Assembly (NCBI RefSeq): GCF_023091245.1
Contig: NZ_JAHWXN010000001.1
Coordinates: forward strand, 744,001-808,000
Source of the DNA: Microbacterium croceum
Lineage (GTDB): Bacteria; Actinomycetota; Actinomycetes; Actinomycetales; Microbacteriaceae
Direction: 5' to 3'
Length of the DNA: 64,000 nt
Below, one piece after another: positions 24,505 through 32,482 of this stretch (position 1 is its first letter; each line of letters begins with the position of its first letter). The notes beneath the pieces were generated by a model, which saw nothing but the letters and a program-made list of their open reading frames with translations, had not been told where the DNA came from and did no database searches. The position numbers were made by a program, and so were the translations under genes.

Positions 24505-25697
24505 TTGTTCTCCTCGGGGGAATCGGGGGATGCCGCGGAGGCGGCGTCGTCAGGGGACGCTTCTTCGTGGGCGAGAGGGGTGATCGGTGGCACAGGCATG
24601 TCGTCGATCCGGTAGATCTGGCCGGAGTGCCGCTGGAACGCGTGCACGAGAGCGCCATGCGCTGCCGCCTCGGCGCCCAGTCGGGCTTCGGCGAGCGGCA
24701 CATGGAAGGGGAGGCCGAGGTGCTGCGGCAGCGCCTGGCGCAGCGGGTCGAGCAGTTGCGCGTGCGCGGCCGAGAGCCCCCCGCCGATCACGACCATCGC
24801 CGGGTCGACCGTCATGATCAGGGTCGCGATGCCGTGCGCGAGCTCGTCGATGAACGCGTCGAGCTCGCGCTGCGCCTCCGGATCGCCCGTCCGCGCCGCC
24901 CCGAACACCTCAGCGGCGGTCGGGGCGCTGCGCCAGGTGATCTGACCGGTTCCGGTGTCGAGTCCGCGGAAGGCGAGGCGACCGATGTCTCCTGCGGCGT
25001 TGTGGATGCCGCGGCGGGGGCGGCCGCCGAGGATCAGGCCCATCGCGATGCGGTTGCCGACCGAGAGGTAGATCACGTCATCCACGAGTTGGGCGACGCC
25101 GAGATGATGCTCGGCGACGGCGGCCAGACGCACGCCGTTGTCGACCGCCACGGGGCATCCGAACGCCTGTCGCAGCTGTGCGCCGATGTCGATGCCCGAC
25201 CATTCGGGGATCACGACCGAGGTGGTCACGCGTCCGGAGTCGTCGACGATGCCGGGCAGCGAGACGCCGATGGCCCGCACATGCGAGGCCGGGATCGACG
25301 AGGAGGAGAGCGAGTGGCGCACGTCGTCGATCACGGCGGCCAGCTTCGCGGCGCCGTCGTCGTGGGCGGCGACGCCGGGGTAGCGGTGCTGGGCGACCAC
25401 GAGACCGGCGAGATCGGCGAGCACGACCCGCACACTGGCGACGCCGATGTCGAGGCCGACGACCGTGCCGGCGGCGGAGTGGAAGGAGTAGCGACGGGCG
25501 GGGCGACCGGCGCCGGCGCCCGCGCGCACGGGGGTGTCGATGATCGTGCCGGCGTCGCTCAGAGCGGTGACGGCGGTCTCGACCGAGGTGCGGGAGACCT
25601 CGAGGGAGTGGGACAGCTCGTTCACGGTGGCAGGTCCGATGTCGCGGAGGTGCAGCGCCGATCGGGTCACGATCGACAGCGGGTTCAGCACGACCAT
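24501..25697 (-). CDS. ROK family transcriptional regulator
   Basis: A 398-aa protein with an N-terminal winged helix (about residues 8-65; LSHSLEVSRTSVETAVTALSDAG) and a ROK domain (GLDIGVASVRVVLADLAG, AVDNGVRLAAVAEHHLG, VVIGGGLSAAH). The Cys-rich zinc motif of ROK sugar kinases is absent, which points to a pure regulator. The tail of about 40 residues is Pro/Asp/Ser-rich. ATG 25697 has GGAAGGA 6 nt upstream; a start further upstream at 25736 overlaps the promoter. It is divergent from a sugar ABC importer and co-transcribed with two Gfo/Idh genes, so it probably controls both directions. Confidence 0.88.
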   Translation of the reverse strand: MVVLNPLSIVTRSALHLRDIGPATVNELSHSLEVSRTSVETAVTALSDAGTIIDTPVRAGAGAGRPARRYSFHSAAGTVVGLDIGVASVRVVLADLAGLVVAQHRYPGVAAHDDGAAKLAAVIDDVRHSLSSSSIPASHVRAIGVSLPGIVDDSGRVTTSVVIPEWSGIDIGAQLRQAFGCPVAVDNGVRLAAVAEHHLGVAQLVDDVIYLSVGNRIAMGLILGGRPRRGIHNAAGDIGRLAFRGLDTGTGQITWRSAPTAAEVFGAARTGDPEAQRELDAFIDELAHGIATLIMTVDPAMVVIGGGLSAAHAQLLDPLRQALPQHLGLPFHVPLAEARLGAEAAAHGALVHAFQRHSGQIYRIDDMPVPPITPLAHEEASPDDAASAASPDSPEENK

Positions 25698-25734
25698 GTG
25701 CGGTCCTTCCTTCTTCGCCGTCTGCGGTGCGATC

Positions 25735-25762
25735 AAAATAGCACACCGGGTTTTTTAATCAA
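25735..25762 (-). promoter_or_regulatory. Promoter of the ROK-oxidoreductase operon
   Basis: On the minus strand TTGATT (25762-25757), a 16-nt spacer and TATTTT (25740-25735), with a run of six A in the spacer. The spacing is acceptable for a housekeeping sigma factor. Confidence 0.5.
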
Positions 25763-25804
25763 CACGAGGTGGTTTCTACCCGGAAACACAAACGTAACAA
25801 CGGC

Positions 25805-25849
25805 GTGCAAATCTGCACTTGACCAATTATCCCACGCTGGTGTCATAAT
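25805..25849 (+). promoter_or_regulatory. Probable promoter and operator of the sugar ABC operon
   Basis: The small palindrome GTGCA-AATC-TGCAC (25805-25818) directly precedes TTGACC (25819-25824). A CATAAT -10 candidate follows at 25844-25849 (19-nt spacer; TCATAA one base earlier gives 18). The AT-rich composition contrasts with the flanks. Confidence 0.45.
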
Positions 25850-25884
25850 AAGACGACCCAGCACGGCATTAGCAAAGGAGCACC

Positions 25885-27126
25885 ATGCGCGTCAGCAAGT
25901 TCACCGGCGTCGCCGCAGGCATCGCGGCCGCCACGTTGTTGGCCGGATGTTCGGCCGGCGGCGGCAGCGCCCCGTCGGGGGAGCAGGACATCACCGTCTG
26001 GCTGTACCCCGTGATCGCCGATGAGGCGGTGCATAAGGACTTCTGGGACACGACGATCGCCGCGTTCGAGAAGGACAACAAGGACGTCAACGTGAAGTAC
26101 GAGATCTTCCCGTGGGCGAACCGCGACGAGTCCCTGCAGACGGCGATCGCCGCCGGCAAGGGCCCCGACCTCGTCTACCTCGTGCCCGATCAGCTCGCGG
26201 CCTACCAGAAGTCGATCCTCCCGCTCAATGATCTGCTGAGCGAGGAGCGGCAGAACGATCTGCTGCCGAACGTCAAGACCTCGGTCACGATCGACGGCGA
26301 CATCCTCGGCGCCCCCGTGCTCACCAGCGCTCAGCCCCTCATCTGCAACGCCGCGGCGTTCGAGGCGGCCGGCGTCACCGAGTACCCGGAGACCTGGGAT
26401 GACATCATCGAGATGGCCCCGAAGTTCACCGAGAAGGGGATGTACGCCCTGAACTACCCCGCCTCGGCCGAGAACACCCTCAACCTCACCTACTACCCGC
26501 TGCTGTGGCAGGCGGGTGGCGAGGTCTTCACGAAGGACGGCGACGTCGGCTTCGACAGCAAGGCCGGCGAGCAGGCGCTCACCTTCCTCACCGACCTGGC
26601 GGAGTCGGGTGCGCTCGACCCCGAGGCGCTGACCACGAACGTCCCGCTCGAGCAGACCGCGATCGCCCAGGGCAAGGTCGCCTGCACCTGGAACAACGGC
26701 GTCACCGAAGTCGCGCCGTTCTGGGGCGAGGAGAACGTCAAGGTGCTCGCGCCGTTGACCGACAAGAAGTCGGTGGCATACGGCACGGTCGGCACGCTCT
26801 CGGTGCTCAAGGGCTCGAAGGCCCCCGAGGCTGCTGCGGCCTTCGCCGAGTACGCGACCAGCGCCGACGTGATCGAGCCCTACCTCACGGCGGCCGGCTA
26901 CTTCTCGGCACTCAGCACCACCGAGCCGCTGTACGCGGATGACCCGCTGCTGGGCGAGGTCGAGAAGTACGTACCCGACACGACGGTCGGCGAGCTCAAC
27001 GCCAGCTCGCGTGCTCTCATGGGTGTGCTCGCCCCGGAGATCCAGGCGGCGCTGCTCGGCCAGAAGTCGCCGGCGGATGCCCTGGGGGATGCGGCGGCCG
27101 CCGCGGCACCGCTGCTGAAGAAGTAA
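25885..27126 (+). CDS. Extracellular sugar-binding lipoprotein of an ABC importer (family 1 SBP)
   Basis: A 413-aa protein with a signal and lipobox (GIAAATLLAGC, Cys at about residue 22) and a family-1 solute-binding fold (ITVWLYPVIADEAVHKDF, GPDLVYLVPDQLAAYQKS, TYYPLLWQAGGEVF, VACTWNNGVTE). It delivers sugars or oligosaccharides to the two permeases encoded downstream. AAGGAGCACC precedes ATG 25885. No ATPase gene is present in the operon, so it probably uses a shared MsiK-type ATPase encoded elsewhere, as is usual in actinobacteria. Confidence 0.92.
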   Translation: MRVSKFTGVAAGIAAATLLAGCSAGGGSAPSGEQDITVWLYPVIADEAVHKDFWDTTIAAFEKDNKDVNVKYEIFPWANRDESLQTAIAAGKGPDLVYLVPDQLAAYQKSILPLNDLLSEERQNDLLPNVKTSVTIDGDILGAPVLTSAQPLICNAAAFEAAGVTEYPETWDDIIEMAPKFTEKGMYALNYPASAENTLNLTYYPLLWQAGGEVFTKDGDVGFDSKAGEQALTFLTDLAESGALDPEALTTNVPLEQTAIAQGKVACTWNNGVTEVAPFWGEENVKVLAPLTDKKSVAYGTVGTLSVLKGSKAPEAAAAFAEYATSADVIEPYLTAAGYFSALSTTEPLYADDPLLGEVEKYVPDTTVGELNASSRALMGVLAPEIQAALLGQKSPADALGDAAAAAAPLLKK

Positions 27127-27134
27127 GCAGGACC

Positions 27135-27165
27135 GGGGGCGTGCGGGAACCCGCCGCACGCCCCC
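27135..27165 (+). terminator. Intercistronic hairpin between binding-protein and permease genes
   Basis: Perfect 12-bp stem GGGGGCGTGCGG (27135-27146) / CCGCACGCCCCC (27154-27165) with a 7-nt loop, followed by CTCTCC-rich sequence. It is well placed to lower permease expression relative to the binding protein. Confidence 0.6.
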
Positions 27166-27195
27166 CTCTCCTTCTCTCCTGAGAGGTATCGACTG

Positions 27196-28101
27196 ATGAC
27201 GACCGCAACCACGGCGAAGAGGCCCGCAGGCCGCGTGACCAGGGTGCTCGCCCGGCGAGAGGCCCGCGTGGCGTTCCTGTTCGTGCTCCCCGCCTTCCTC
27301 CTGTTCATCGCCTTCCGCTTCGGACCGAGCATCGTCGGCGTCGCGCTGAGCCTGTTCGACTACGACATCACCGGTGAGATCTCCTGGCGCGGACTGGAGA
27401 ACTTCCAGCGCCTGGTCGCCGATCCGCTGTTCTGGCGGGCGATGGGCACCACGGTGATCTACACGCTCTTCGCCGTGCCGATCTCGCTCGTGCTCTCCAC
27501 CGTGATGGCCTTGGGCGTGCGCCGGGCGTTCCGCGGAGCCCGGTTCTTCCGCTCGATCTTCTTCCTGCCCGTCATCACCTCGCTGGTGCTCGCCGGCTCG
27601 ATCTTCGTGTGGATCTTCTCGGCGAACGGACCCTGGTCGGCACTGATGACCCCGCTCGGACTGGGCGGGTCGTGGCTGGGCAGCACGGTGCTCGTCATCC
27701 CGGCCATCATCGTCGTGGGCGTCTGGTCGCGATTCGGCTACGGCATGATGATCATGATCGCGGCCCTGCAGGACGTGCCGCGCGAGCTCGAGGAGGCCGC
27801 GCTGGTCGACGGCGCGAACGCCTGGCAGCGCTTCCGTTGGATCGTGCTCCCCTACCTGCGTCCGACCATCTTCTTCCTCGCGGTCATCGAGACCACCGCC
27901 GCGTTCCAGGTCTTCGACGTGATCTATGTGATGACCCAGGGTGGACCTGCGAACGCCAGCTACTCGCTCGTGTACCTGCTGTACGACCAGGGCTTCCGCT
28001 ACTTCGACTACGGCTACGCCGCCGCCGTCGGTGTCGCGCTGTTCATCATGACCCTGGTCGTCGCCCTCATCCAGCGCCTCGTGATCGGAAAGCAGAAATG
28101 A
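27196..28101 (+). CDS. Sugar ABC transporter permease (MalF/UgpA-like)
   Basis: A 301-aa membrane protein with six hydrophobic segments. The first is VAFLFVLPAFLLFIAFRFGPS. The EAA loop is ELEEAALVDGANAWQRFRWIVLPYLRP (about residues 195-220), which docks on the ATPase. ATG 27196 follows a ribosome site GAGAGG. Its stop overlaps the start of the second permease (ATGA). With that permease it forms the membrane channel for the sugar bound by the upstream lipoprotein. Confidence 0.93.
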   Translation: MTTATTAKRPAGRVTRVLARREARVAFLFVLPAFLLFIAFRFGPSIVGVALSLFDYDITGEISWRGLENFQRLVADPLFWRAMGTTVIYTLFAVPISLVLSTVMALGVRRAFRGARFFRSIFFLPVITSLVLAGSIFVWIFSANGPWSALMTPLGLGGSWLGSTVLVIPAIIVVGVWSRFGYGMMIMIAALQDVPRELEEAALVDGANAWQRFRWIVLPYLRPTIFFLAVIETTAAFQVFDVIYVMTQGGPANASYSLVYLLYDQGFRYFDYGYAAAVGVALFIMTLVVALIQRLVIGKQK

Positions 28102-29006
28102 CCGCTCTCCTGCAGCCGCCGTCCGCGGCGAAGACCCCGCCGGTCCCCTCGCCGTCGTCGAGGAAGCGCCGCTCGTTCCGCGCCCTCGAACCCACCGGCT
28201 GGGGCGTCGCGGTGCGCTGGATCTGGCTGAGCCTGGCCGGCATCCTCAGCTTCTTCCCGTTCTACGCCATGGTCGTGCTGAGCCTGAAGCCCGGCAAGGT
28301 CGTCGAGCTCCCCGGATCGCTCCTGCCCTGGACCGACATCTCGTTCGATGCCTACGAGCAGGTGCTGGCGGGTCAGAACATCCTCGGCTGGCTCGGCAAC
28401 ACCCTCATCTACTCGCTCGTCTCGGTCGTCGCCGTCCTCTTCCTCTCGGCGCTCGCCGGTTACGCCTTCGCCAAGAAGCGCTTCCGCGGCAAGGAGGTGA
28501 TGTTCTGGTCGTTCCTGGCCATGGTCATGGTGCCGTTCCACGTCACGCTCATCCCGACGTTCATCCTGATGGCGAACCTCGGCGGCGTCGACACCTACTG
28601 GGGACTGATCCTGCCCTCGCTCGCGAACGCGCAGGCCGTGTTCCTGATGCGGCAGTTCATCCAGGGGCTCCCCGACGAGCTGTTCGAGGCGGCGCGCATC
28701 GACGGCGCCGGGGAGTTCCGCATCTTCCTGCGGATCGTGCTGCCGCTGTGCAAGCCGATCCTCGCGACTCTCGGGATCTTCGTGTTCCTGTGGCACTGGA
28801 ACGACTTCCTGTGGCCGCTCATCATCGCGAAGTCCAACTCGATGTTCACACTCACCGTCGGCATCTCGTCGCTGCAGCAGCAGAACGTCCCGCTGAGCAC
28901 CATGCTCGCCGGATCCGTGGTCGCGCTGCTGCCGATCTTCCTCGCGTACCTCATCGCTCAGCGGTACGTGCAGGAAGGCGTCGCCGGTACCGGGATCAAG
29001 GGCTGA
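28098..29006 (+). CDS. Sugar ABC transporter permease (MalG/UgpE-like)
   Basis: A 302-aa membrane protein with a hydrophilic N-terminus of about 35 residues, six membrane segments (first near WIWLSLAGILSFFPFYAMVVLSLKP) and the EAA loop ELFEAARIDGAGEFRIFLRIVLPLCKP (about residues 195-220). The WHWNDFLWPL block after it is typical of the CUT1 family. ATG 28098 overlaps the previous stop by 4 bp. The catabolic genes follow in the same operon at 29026. Confidence 0.93.
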   Translation: MTALLQPPSAAKTPPVPSPSSRKRRSFRALEPTGWGVAVRWIWLSLAGILSFFPFYAMVVLSLKPGKVVELPGSLLPWTDISFDAYEQVLAGQNILGWLGNTLIYSLVSVVAVLFLSALAGYAFAKKRFRGKEVMFWSFLAMVMVPFHVTLIPTFILMANLGGVDTYWGLILPSLANAQAVFLMRQFIQGLPDELFEAARIDGAGEFRIFLRIVLPLCKPILATLGIFVFLWHWNDFLWPLIIAKSNSMFTLTVGISSLQQQNVPLSTMLAGSVVALLPIFLAYLIAQRYVQEGVAGTGIKG

Positions 29007-29025
29007 GAAGAAGGGAAAGCACGAC

Positions 29026-30060
29026 ATGACTCAGCACGAATTCGCCTCCGAGGCGGAGCTCGAAGAAGCTCTCGCCACCCCGAGCCCCGGGCTCGTGGCC
29101 GACCTCGCGCGCGGAGCGGGTGACCTTGTGATCCTCGGCGCCGGCGGCAAGATGGGCCCGACGCTGGCGATGCTCGCCCGCCGCGGAATGGATGCCGCAG
29201 GCCGTCAGCACGACACGGTCTACGCGGTCTCCCGCTTCGGGGATGCCGCGATCCGCGCGCGCCTCGAGGCCGCGCGGGTCGAGGTCGTCTCGTTCGACCT
29301 GATCGAGAACGACGACTTCTCGTCGCTGCCGGATGCCCCGAACGTGGTGTTCATGGTCGGTGCGAAGTTCGGGGCCGCCACCAATGCCTCGTGGGCCTGG
29401 GAGGTCAACGCCGCGCTGCCCGACCGTGTGGCCCGACGCTACCGCGACAGTGCGATCTCGGTGCTGTCCACCGGCAACATCTACCCCTTCGTGCCCGCCT
29501 CCTCCGGCGGAGCATCCGAAGAGGTCGCCCCCGCCCCCATCGGTGAGTACGCGCAGTCCTGCCTCGGACGCGAGCGTGTCTTCGAGTTCGGTGCCCAGGA
29601 GCGTGGCACGAAGGTCGCGATCATCCGCCTGAACTACGCGGTCGACCTGCGCTACGGGGTGCTCGCCGACATCGGCAGCGCCGTGTACGCGGGAGAGCCC
29701 GTGTCGGTCGCGACCGCCAACGTCAACGTGATCTGGCAGGGCTATGCGAACGAGGTCGTGCTGCGCAGCCTGGTGCATGCGTCGACCGAGCCGTTCACGA
29801 TCAACCTCACCGGACCCGAGCTGCTGAGCGTCGAGTCGATCGCACGCCGCTTCGGCACGCTGTTCGACCGAGAGATCACGCTGGTCGATGAGCCGCTGCC
29901 GACGGCGCTGCTCAGTGACGCGCGCCGGTGCATGGCGCTGTTCGGCTACCCGTCCGTGCCCGCAGAGTCGCTCATCCGCATGCAGGCCGATTGGATCGCG
30001 GGCGGTCTGCCGATGACGGCCAAGCCCACCAAGTGGGCCGTGCGGGATGGGAAGTTCTGA
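29026..30060 (+). CDS. NAD-dependent epimerase/dehydratase-like extended SDR
   Basis: A 344-aa protein of the extended SDR fold. The nucleotide-binding motif is GAGGKMGPTLA (about residues 38-48), with an N-terminal extension of about 30 residues before it. A central STGNIYPFVPASSGG block resembles the epimerase active-site strand, but the following YxxxK is degraded: Y and K are not in the usual spacing (IGEYAQSCLGRERVFE). A downstream NVIWQGYANEVVLRSL block supports an epimerase-type substrate domain. It follows the permease by 19 bp with GAAGGGAAAG as ribosome site. Its role is likely in the catabolic pathway of the imported sugar derivative. Confidence 0.8.
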   Translation: MTQHEFASEAELEEALATPSPGLVADLARGAGDLVILGAGGKMGPTLAMLARRGMDAAGRQHDTVYAVSRFGDAAIRARLEAARVEVVSFDLIENDDFSSLPDAPNVVFMVGAKFGAATNASWAWEVNAALPDRVARRYRDSAISVLSTGNIYPFVPASSGGASEEVAPAPIGEYAQSCLGRERVFEFGAQERGTKVAIIRLNYAVDLRYGVLADIGSAVYAGEPVSVATANVNVIWQGYANEVVLRSLVHASTEPFTINLTGPELLSVESIARRFGTLFDREITLVDEPLPTALLSDARRCMALFGYPSVPAESLIRMQADWIAGGLPMTAKPTKWAVRDGKF

Positions 30061-31121
30061 TGCCCGTGCCGACCCTGCGCTCTGAAGCTGCGGCCACCCT
30101 CGCCCGCGGCACCGTCGTCCCCGCGCATCCGCTCGCGCTCACCCCCGACCGTCGCCTCGACGAGCGTCGGCAGCGCGCGCTCACACGCTACTACCTCGAC
30201 GCGGGTGCCGGCGGCATCGCGGTCGGGGTGCACACCACGCAGTTCGAGATCCGCGACCCGGAGCATGCGCTGTTCGAACCGGTCCTCGCGCTCGCCGCGG
30301 AGGAGATGGATGCCCGCGCCGACGCCGATGTCGTGCGCATCGCCGGGGTCACGGGAGACACGGCACAGGCGGTGGCCGAGGCCGAGCTCGCTCGCGACCT
30401 CGGTTACGACGCCGTGCTGCTGAGCCCGCGTGTCGACGGAGCCGATGACGCGGCGCTCCTCGATCGGGCTCGCGCGGTCGGCGAGGTCAGCCCGCTGATC
30501 GGCTTCTACCTGCAGACCGCGATCGGCGGCCCCGTGCTCGATCGCGAGTTCTGGCGCGAGTTCGCCTCGATCCCCGCCGTCGTCGCCGTGAAGGCCGCTC
30601 CGTTCGACCGGTACCGCACACTCGAGCTGGTGCGCGGCGTCGCCGCCTCCGGCCGTGCCGACGAGATCGCCCTCTACACGGGCAACGACGACGCGATCGT
30701 CGCCGACCTGCTCTCGGAGTTCCACGTCGACTCGCCCTCGGGTCCGCGCACGCTGCGCTTCGTCGGCGGACTCCTCGGGCAGTGGGCGGTCGGCACGCGC
30801 GCCGCCGTCGCACTGCTGGAACGCGCACGTCGGTCGATGGAGGGCGACGCCGACGCCTACCGCGAACTCGGACTCCTCGCCTCCGACATGGTCGACGTGA
30901 ACCAGGCGGTGTTCGATCCCGGTCATGACTTCCACGGCGTGATCGCGGGAGTGCACGAGATGCTCCGGCAGCAGGGGCTGCTCGACGGCGTCTGGTGCCT
31001 CGACCCGGACGAGGGGCTGTCGCCGGGGCAGGCTGAGGAGATCGCGCGCGTGCGTGAGGCCTACCCGGCGTTGAACGACGACGCCTTCATCGCCGAGAAC
31101 CTCGACGCCTGGCTGCGCTGA
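30060..31121 (+). CDS. DapA-like class I aldolase/lyase (dihydrodipicolinate synthase family)
   Basis: A 353-aa TIM-barrel protein. LTPDRRLDERRQRALTRYYLDAGAGGIAVGVHTTQF near the N-terminus matches the DapA/NAL layout. The Schiff-base Lys is in PAVVAVKAAPFDRYRTLEL (about residue 178). The ETGNxxxE-type GGTTG motif is altered to VGVHTT, so it is not a true dihydrodipicolinate synthase. It more probably cleaves or dehydrates a keto-sugar acid (inference). The ATG overlaps the epimerase stop by one base (TGATG), so the two are translationally coupled. Confidence 0.82.
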   Translation: MPVPTLRSEAAATLARGTVVPAHPLALTPDRRLDERRQRALTRYYLDAGAGGIAVGVHTTQFEIRDPEHALFEPVLALAAEEMDARADADVVRIAGVTGDTAQAVAEAELARDLGYDAVLLSPRVDGADDAALLDRARAVGEVSPLIGFYLQTAIGGPVLDREFWREFASIPAVVAVKAAPFDRYRTLELVRGVAASGRADEIALYTGNDDAIVADLLSEFHVDSPSGPRTLRFVGGLLGQWAVGTRAAVALLERARRSMEGDADAYRELGLLASDMVDVNQAVFDPGHDFHGVIAGVHEMLRQQGLLDGVWCLDPDEGLSPGQAEEIARVREAYPALNDDAFIAENLDAWLR

Positions 31122-31159
31122 GATGAGCGCGTGCGTCGAGATGAGCCGAGAGGGATGAC

Positions 31160-32161
31160 ATGAGTGCACCGAGCATCGTCGCCGTGGTCTCCGCCGAGCT
31201 GTTCGCGGAGTTCTTCTCGGATGCCGACACCGCGCGGCTCCACGCCCTCGCCGCGCAGGCGGGCGGATCGTTCGTGCGCGTCGACCGCCTGGCCGACGCC
31301 GTGCTCGACGAGGTCCGCATCGTCATCACCAGCTGGGGCGTCGGACCGTTCGATGCGGCCAGGCTGTCGGCCCTGCCGCGACTGGAGCTCGTGGCCCACA
31401 CCGGTGCATCGCTCAAGGCCTTCGTGACCGAGGAGCTGTTCGACCGGGGCATCGCCGTGACCCAGGCGGGTGCGGGGATGGCGCGCCCGGTGGCCGAGGT
31501 GTCGCTCACGTTCACGCTCGCACTGCTGCACCGGGTGCCCGAGATGCACAACGCTCTGCGCGAGGGCGGAGGCTGGTACGACGCCGAGGCCGCCGGCGTG
31601 CAGCACGAGATCCTGGGCGCGCCGATCGCCGTGATCGGAGCTTCCCGCACCGGGCGTTCCTACCTCGCGCTGATCCGTGCGCTCGGCGCCGAACCGCTGC
31701 TGGTCGACCCCACCCTCGACCCGGCCGCCGCCGCCGAGCTCGGGGCGGAACCCGTCTCGCTCGATGAGGCGCTGCGCCGCGCCCAGATCGTCGCGGTGCA
31801 TGCGCCGACGCTGCCCGAGACGCACCACCTGATCGGTCGCCGCGAGCTGGCGCTGATGCGCGACGGCGCGGGCCTGGTCAACACGGCCCGGTCGTGGCTG
31901 GTCGACGAACAGGCGCTGATCGCGGAACTGGGCGCGGGCCGGCTGAGCGCCGCGATCGATGTGTTCGACGAGGAGCCGTTCGCCGCCGACCACCCCTTCC
32001 GTTCGCTTCCCGGTGTGCTGCTCACCCCGCATCGCGCGGCGGGCACGGCGGAAGGCCGCCGGCGACAGGGGCACATCGTGGCCGACGAGGTCGCCGCCTT
32101 CCTCGAGGGCCGTCCGCTCGTGCACGCGATCGATCGCGACCAGCTGTCGTCCATGGCATGA
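31160..32161 (+). CDS. D-isomer 2-hydroxyacid dehydrogenase family protein
   Basis: A 333-aa NAD-dependent dehydrogenase. The nucleotide motif is VIGASRTGRSYLALIRALG (about residues 157-175; GASRTGR instead of GxGxxG, a known subgroup form). Catalytic Arg is in NTARSWLVDEQAL, Glu in DVFDEEPFAADHPF and His in LLTPHRAAG. It probably reduces or oxidises a 2-keto/2-hydroxy acid made by the neighbouring aldolase. It starts with ATG 31160 behind GAGAGGG and overlaps the next small gene by 4 bp. Confidence 0.88.
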   Translation: MSAPSIVAVVSAELFAEFFSDADTARLHALAAQAGGSFVRVDRLADAVLDEVRIVITSWGVGPFDAARLSALPRLELVAHTGASLKAFVTEELFDRGIAVTQAGAGMARPVAEVSLTFTLALLHRVPEMHNALREGGGWYDAEAAGVQHEILGAPIAVIGASRTGRSYLALIRALGAEPLLVDPTLDPAAAAELGAEPVSLDEALRRAQIVAVHAPTLPETHHLIGRRELALMRDGAGLVNTARSWLVDEQALIAELGAGRLSAAIDVFDEEPFAADHPFRSLPGVLLTPHRAAGTAEGRRRQGHIVADEVAAFLEGRPLVHAIDRDQLSSMA

Positions 32162-32412
32162 CCGGGCCAAGGCTGCGCGTCGAAGGGCGGGCGGACGAGG
32201 TGCCGGTGGAGGTGCTGGTGAGCGGGGTGCCCGGGCCTGATGCGTACGCGGTCGTGCTCCTCACGGCATCCGGCATCCGCTCGGTCGTGCTCCCGATGGA
32301 GGATCCGAACGAGTCGCTCGGATTCCACGGCCCCGTCGGGGCGGAGGCGGCACGGGAGCAGACGAACATCCGGGCATCCGCTCGGACACGGGACTGGGGA
32401 TCTGGGGACTGA
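32158..32412 (+). CDS. Small protein of unknown function, possibly frameshifted
   Basis: An 84-aa frame starting MTGPRLRVEGRADEVPVEVLVSG, coupled to the previous gene by ATGA. I recognise no domain. Coding-like codon use in this frame fades near 32370. From there the +2 frame reads on without stop to 32486 (containing GADEHPGIRSDTGLGIWGL) and would overlap the next gene's ATG by 4 bp. That suggests a longer ancestral protein of about 109 aa interrupted by a frameshift, or a sequencing indel. If not, this is simply a short orphan. There is no function assignment. Confidence 0.5.
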   Translation: MTGPRLRVEGRADEVPVEVLVSGVPGPDAYAVVLLTASGIRSVVLPMEDPNESLGFHGPVGAEAAREQTNIRASARTRDWGSGD

Positions 32413-32482
32413 CCGGAGAACGCGCCCTGGCCGGAGACGGCGGGCGCACGACCGCGGCGACGACGCCGCAAGGAGGATCACC

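Noticed and set aside
30060..31121. True dihydrodipicolinate synthase (lysine pathway)
   Set aside because: The threonine-rich active-site motif is altered, the protein is longer than usual and the genomic setting is a sugar operon.
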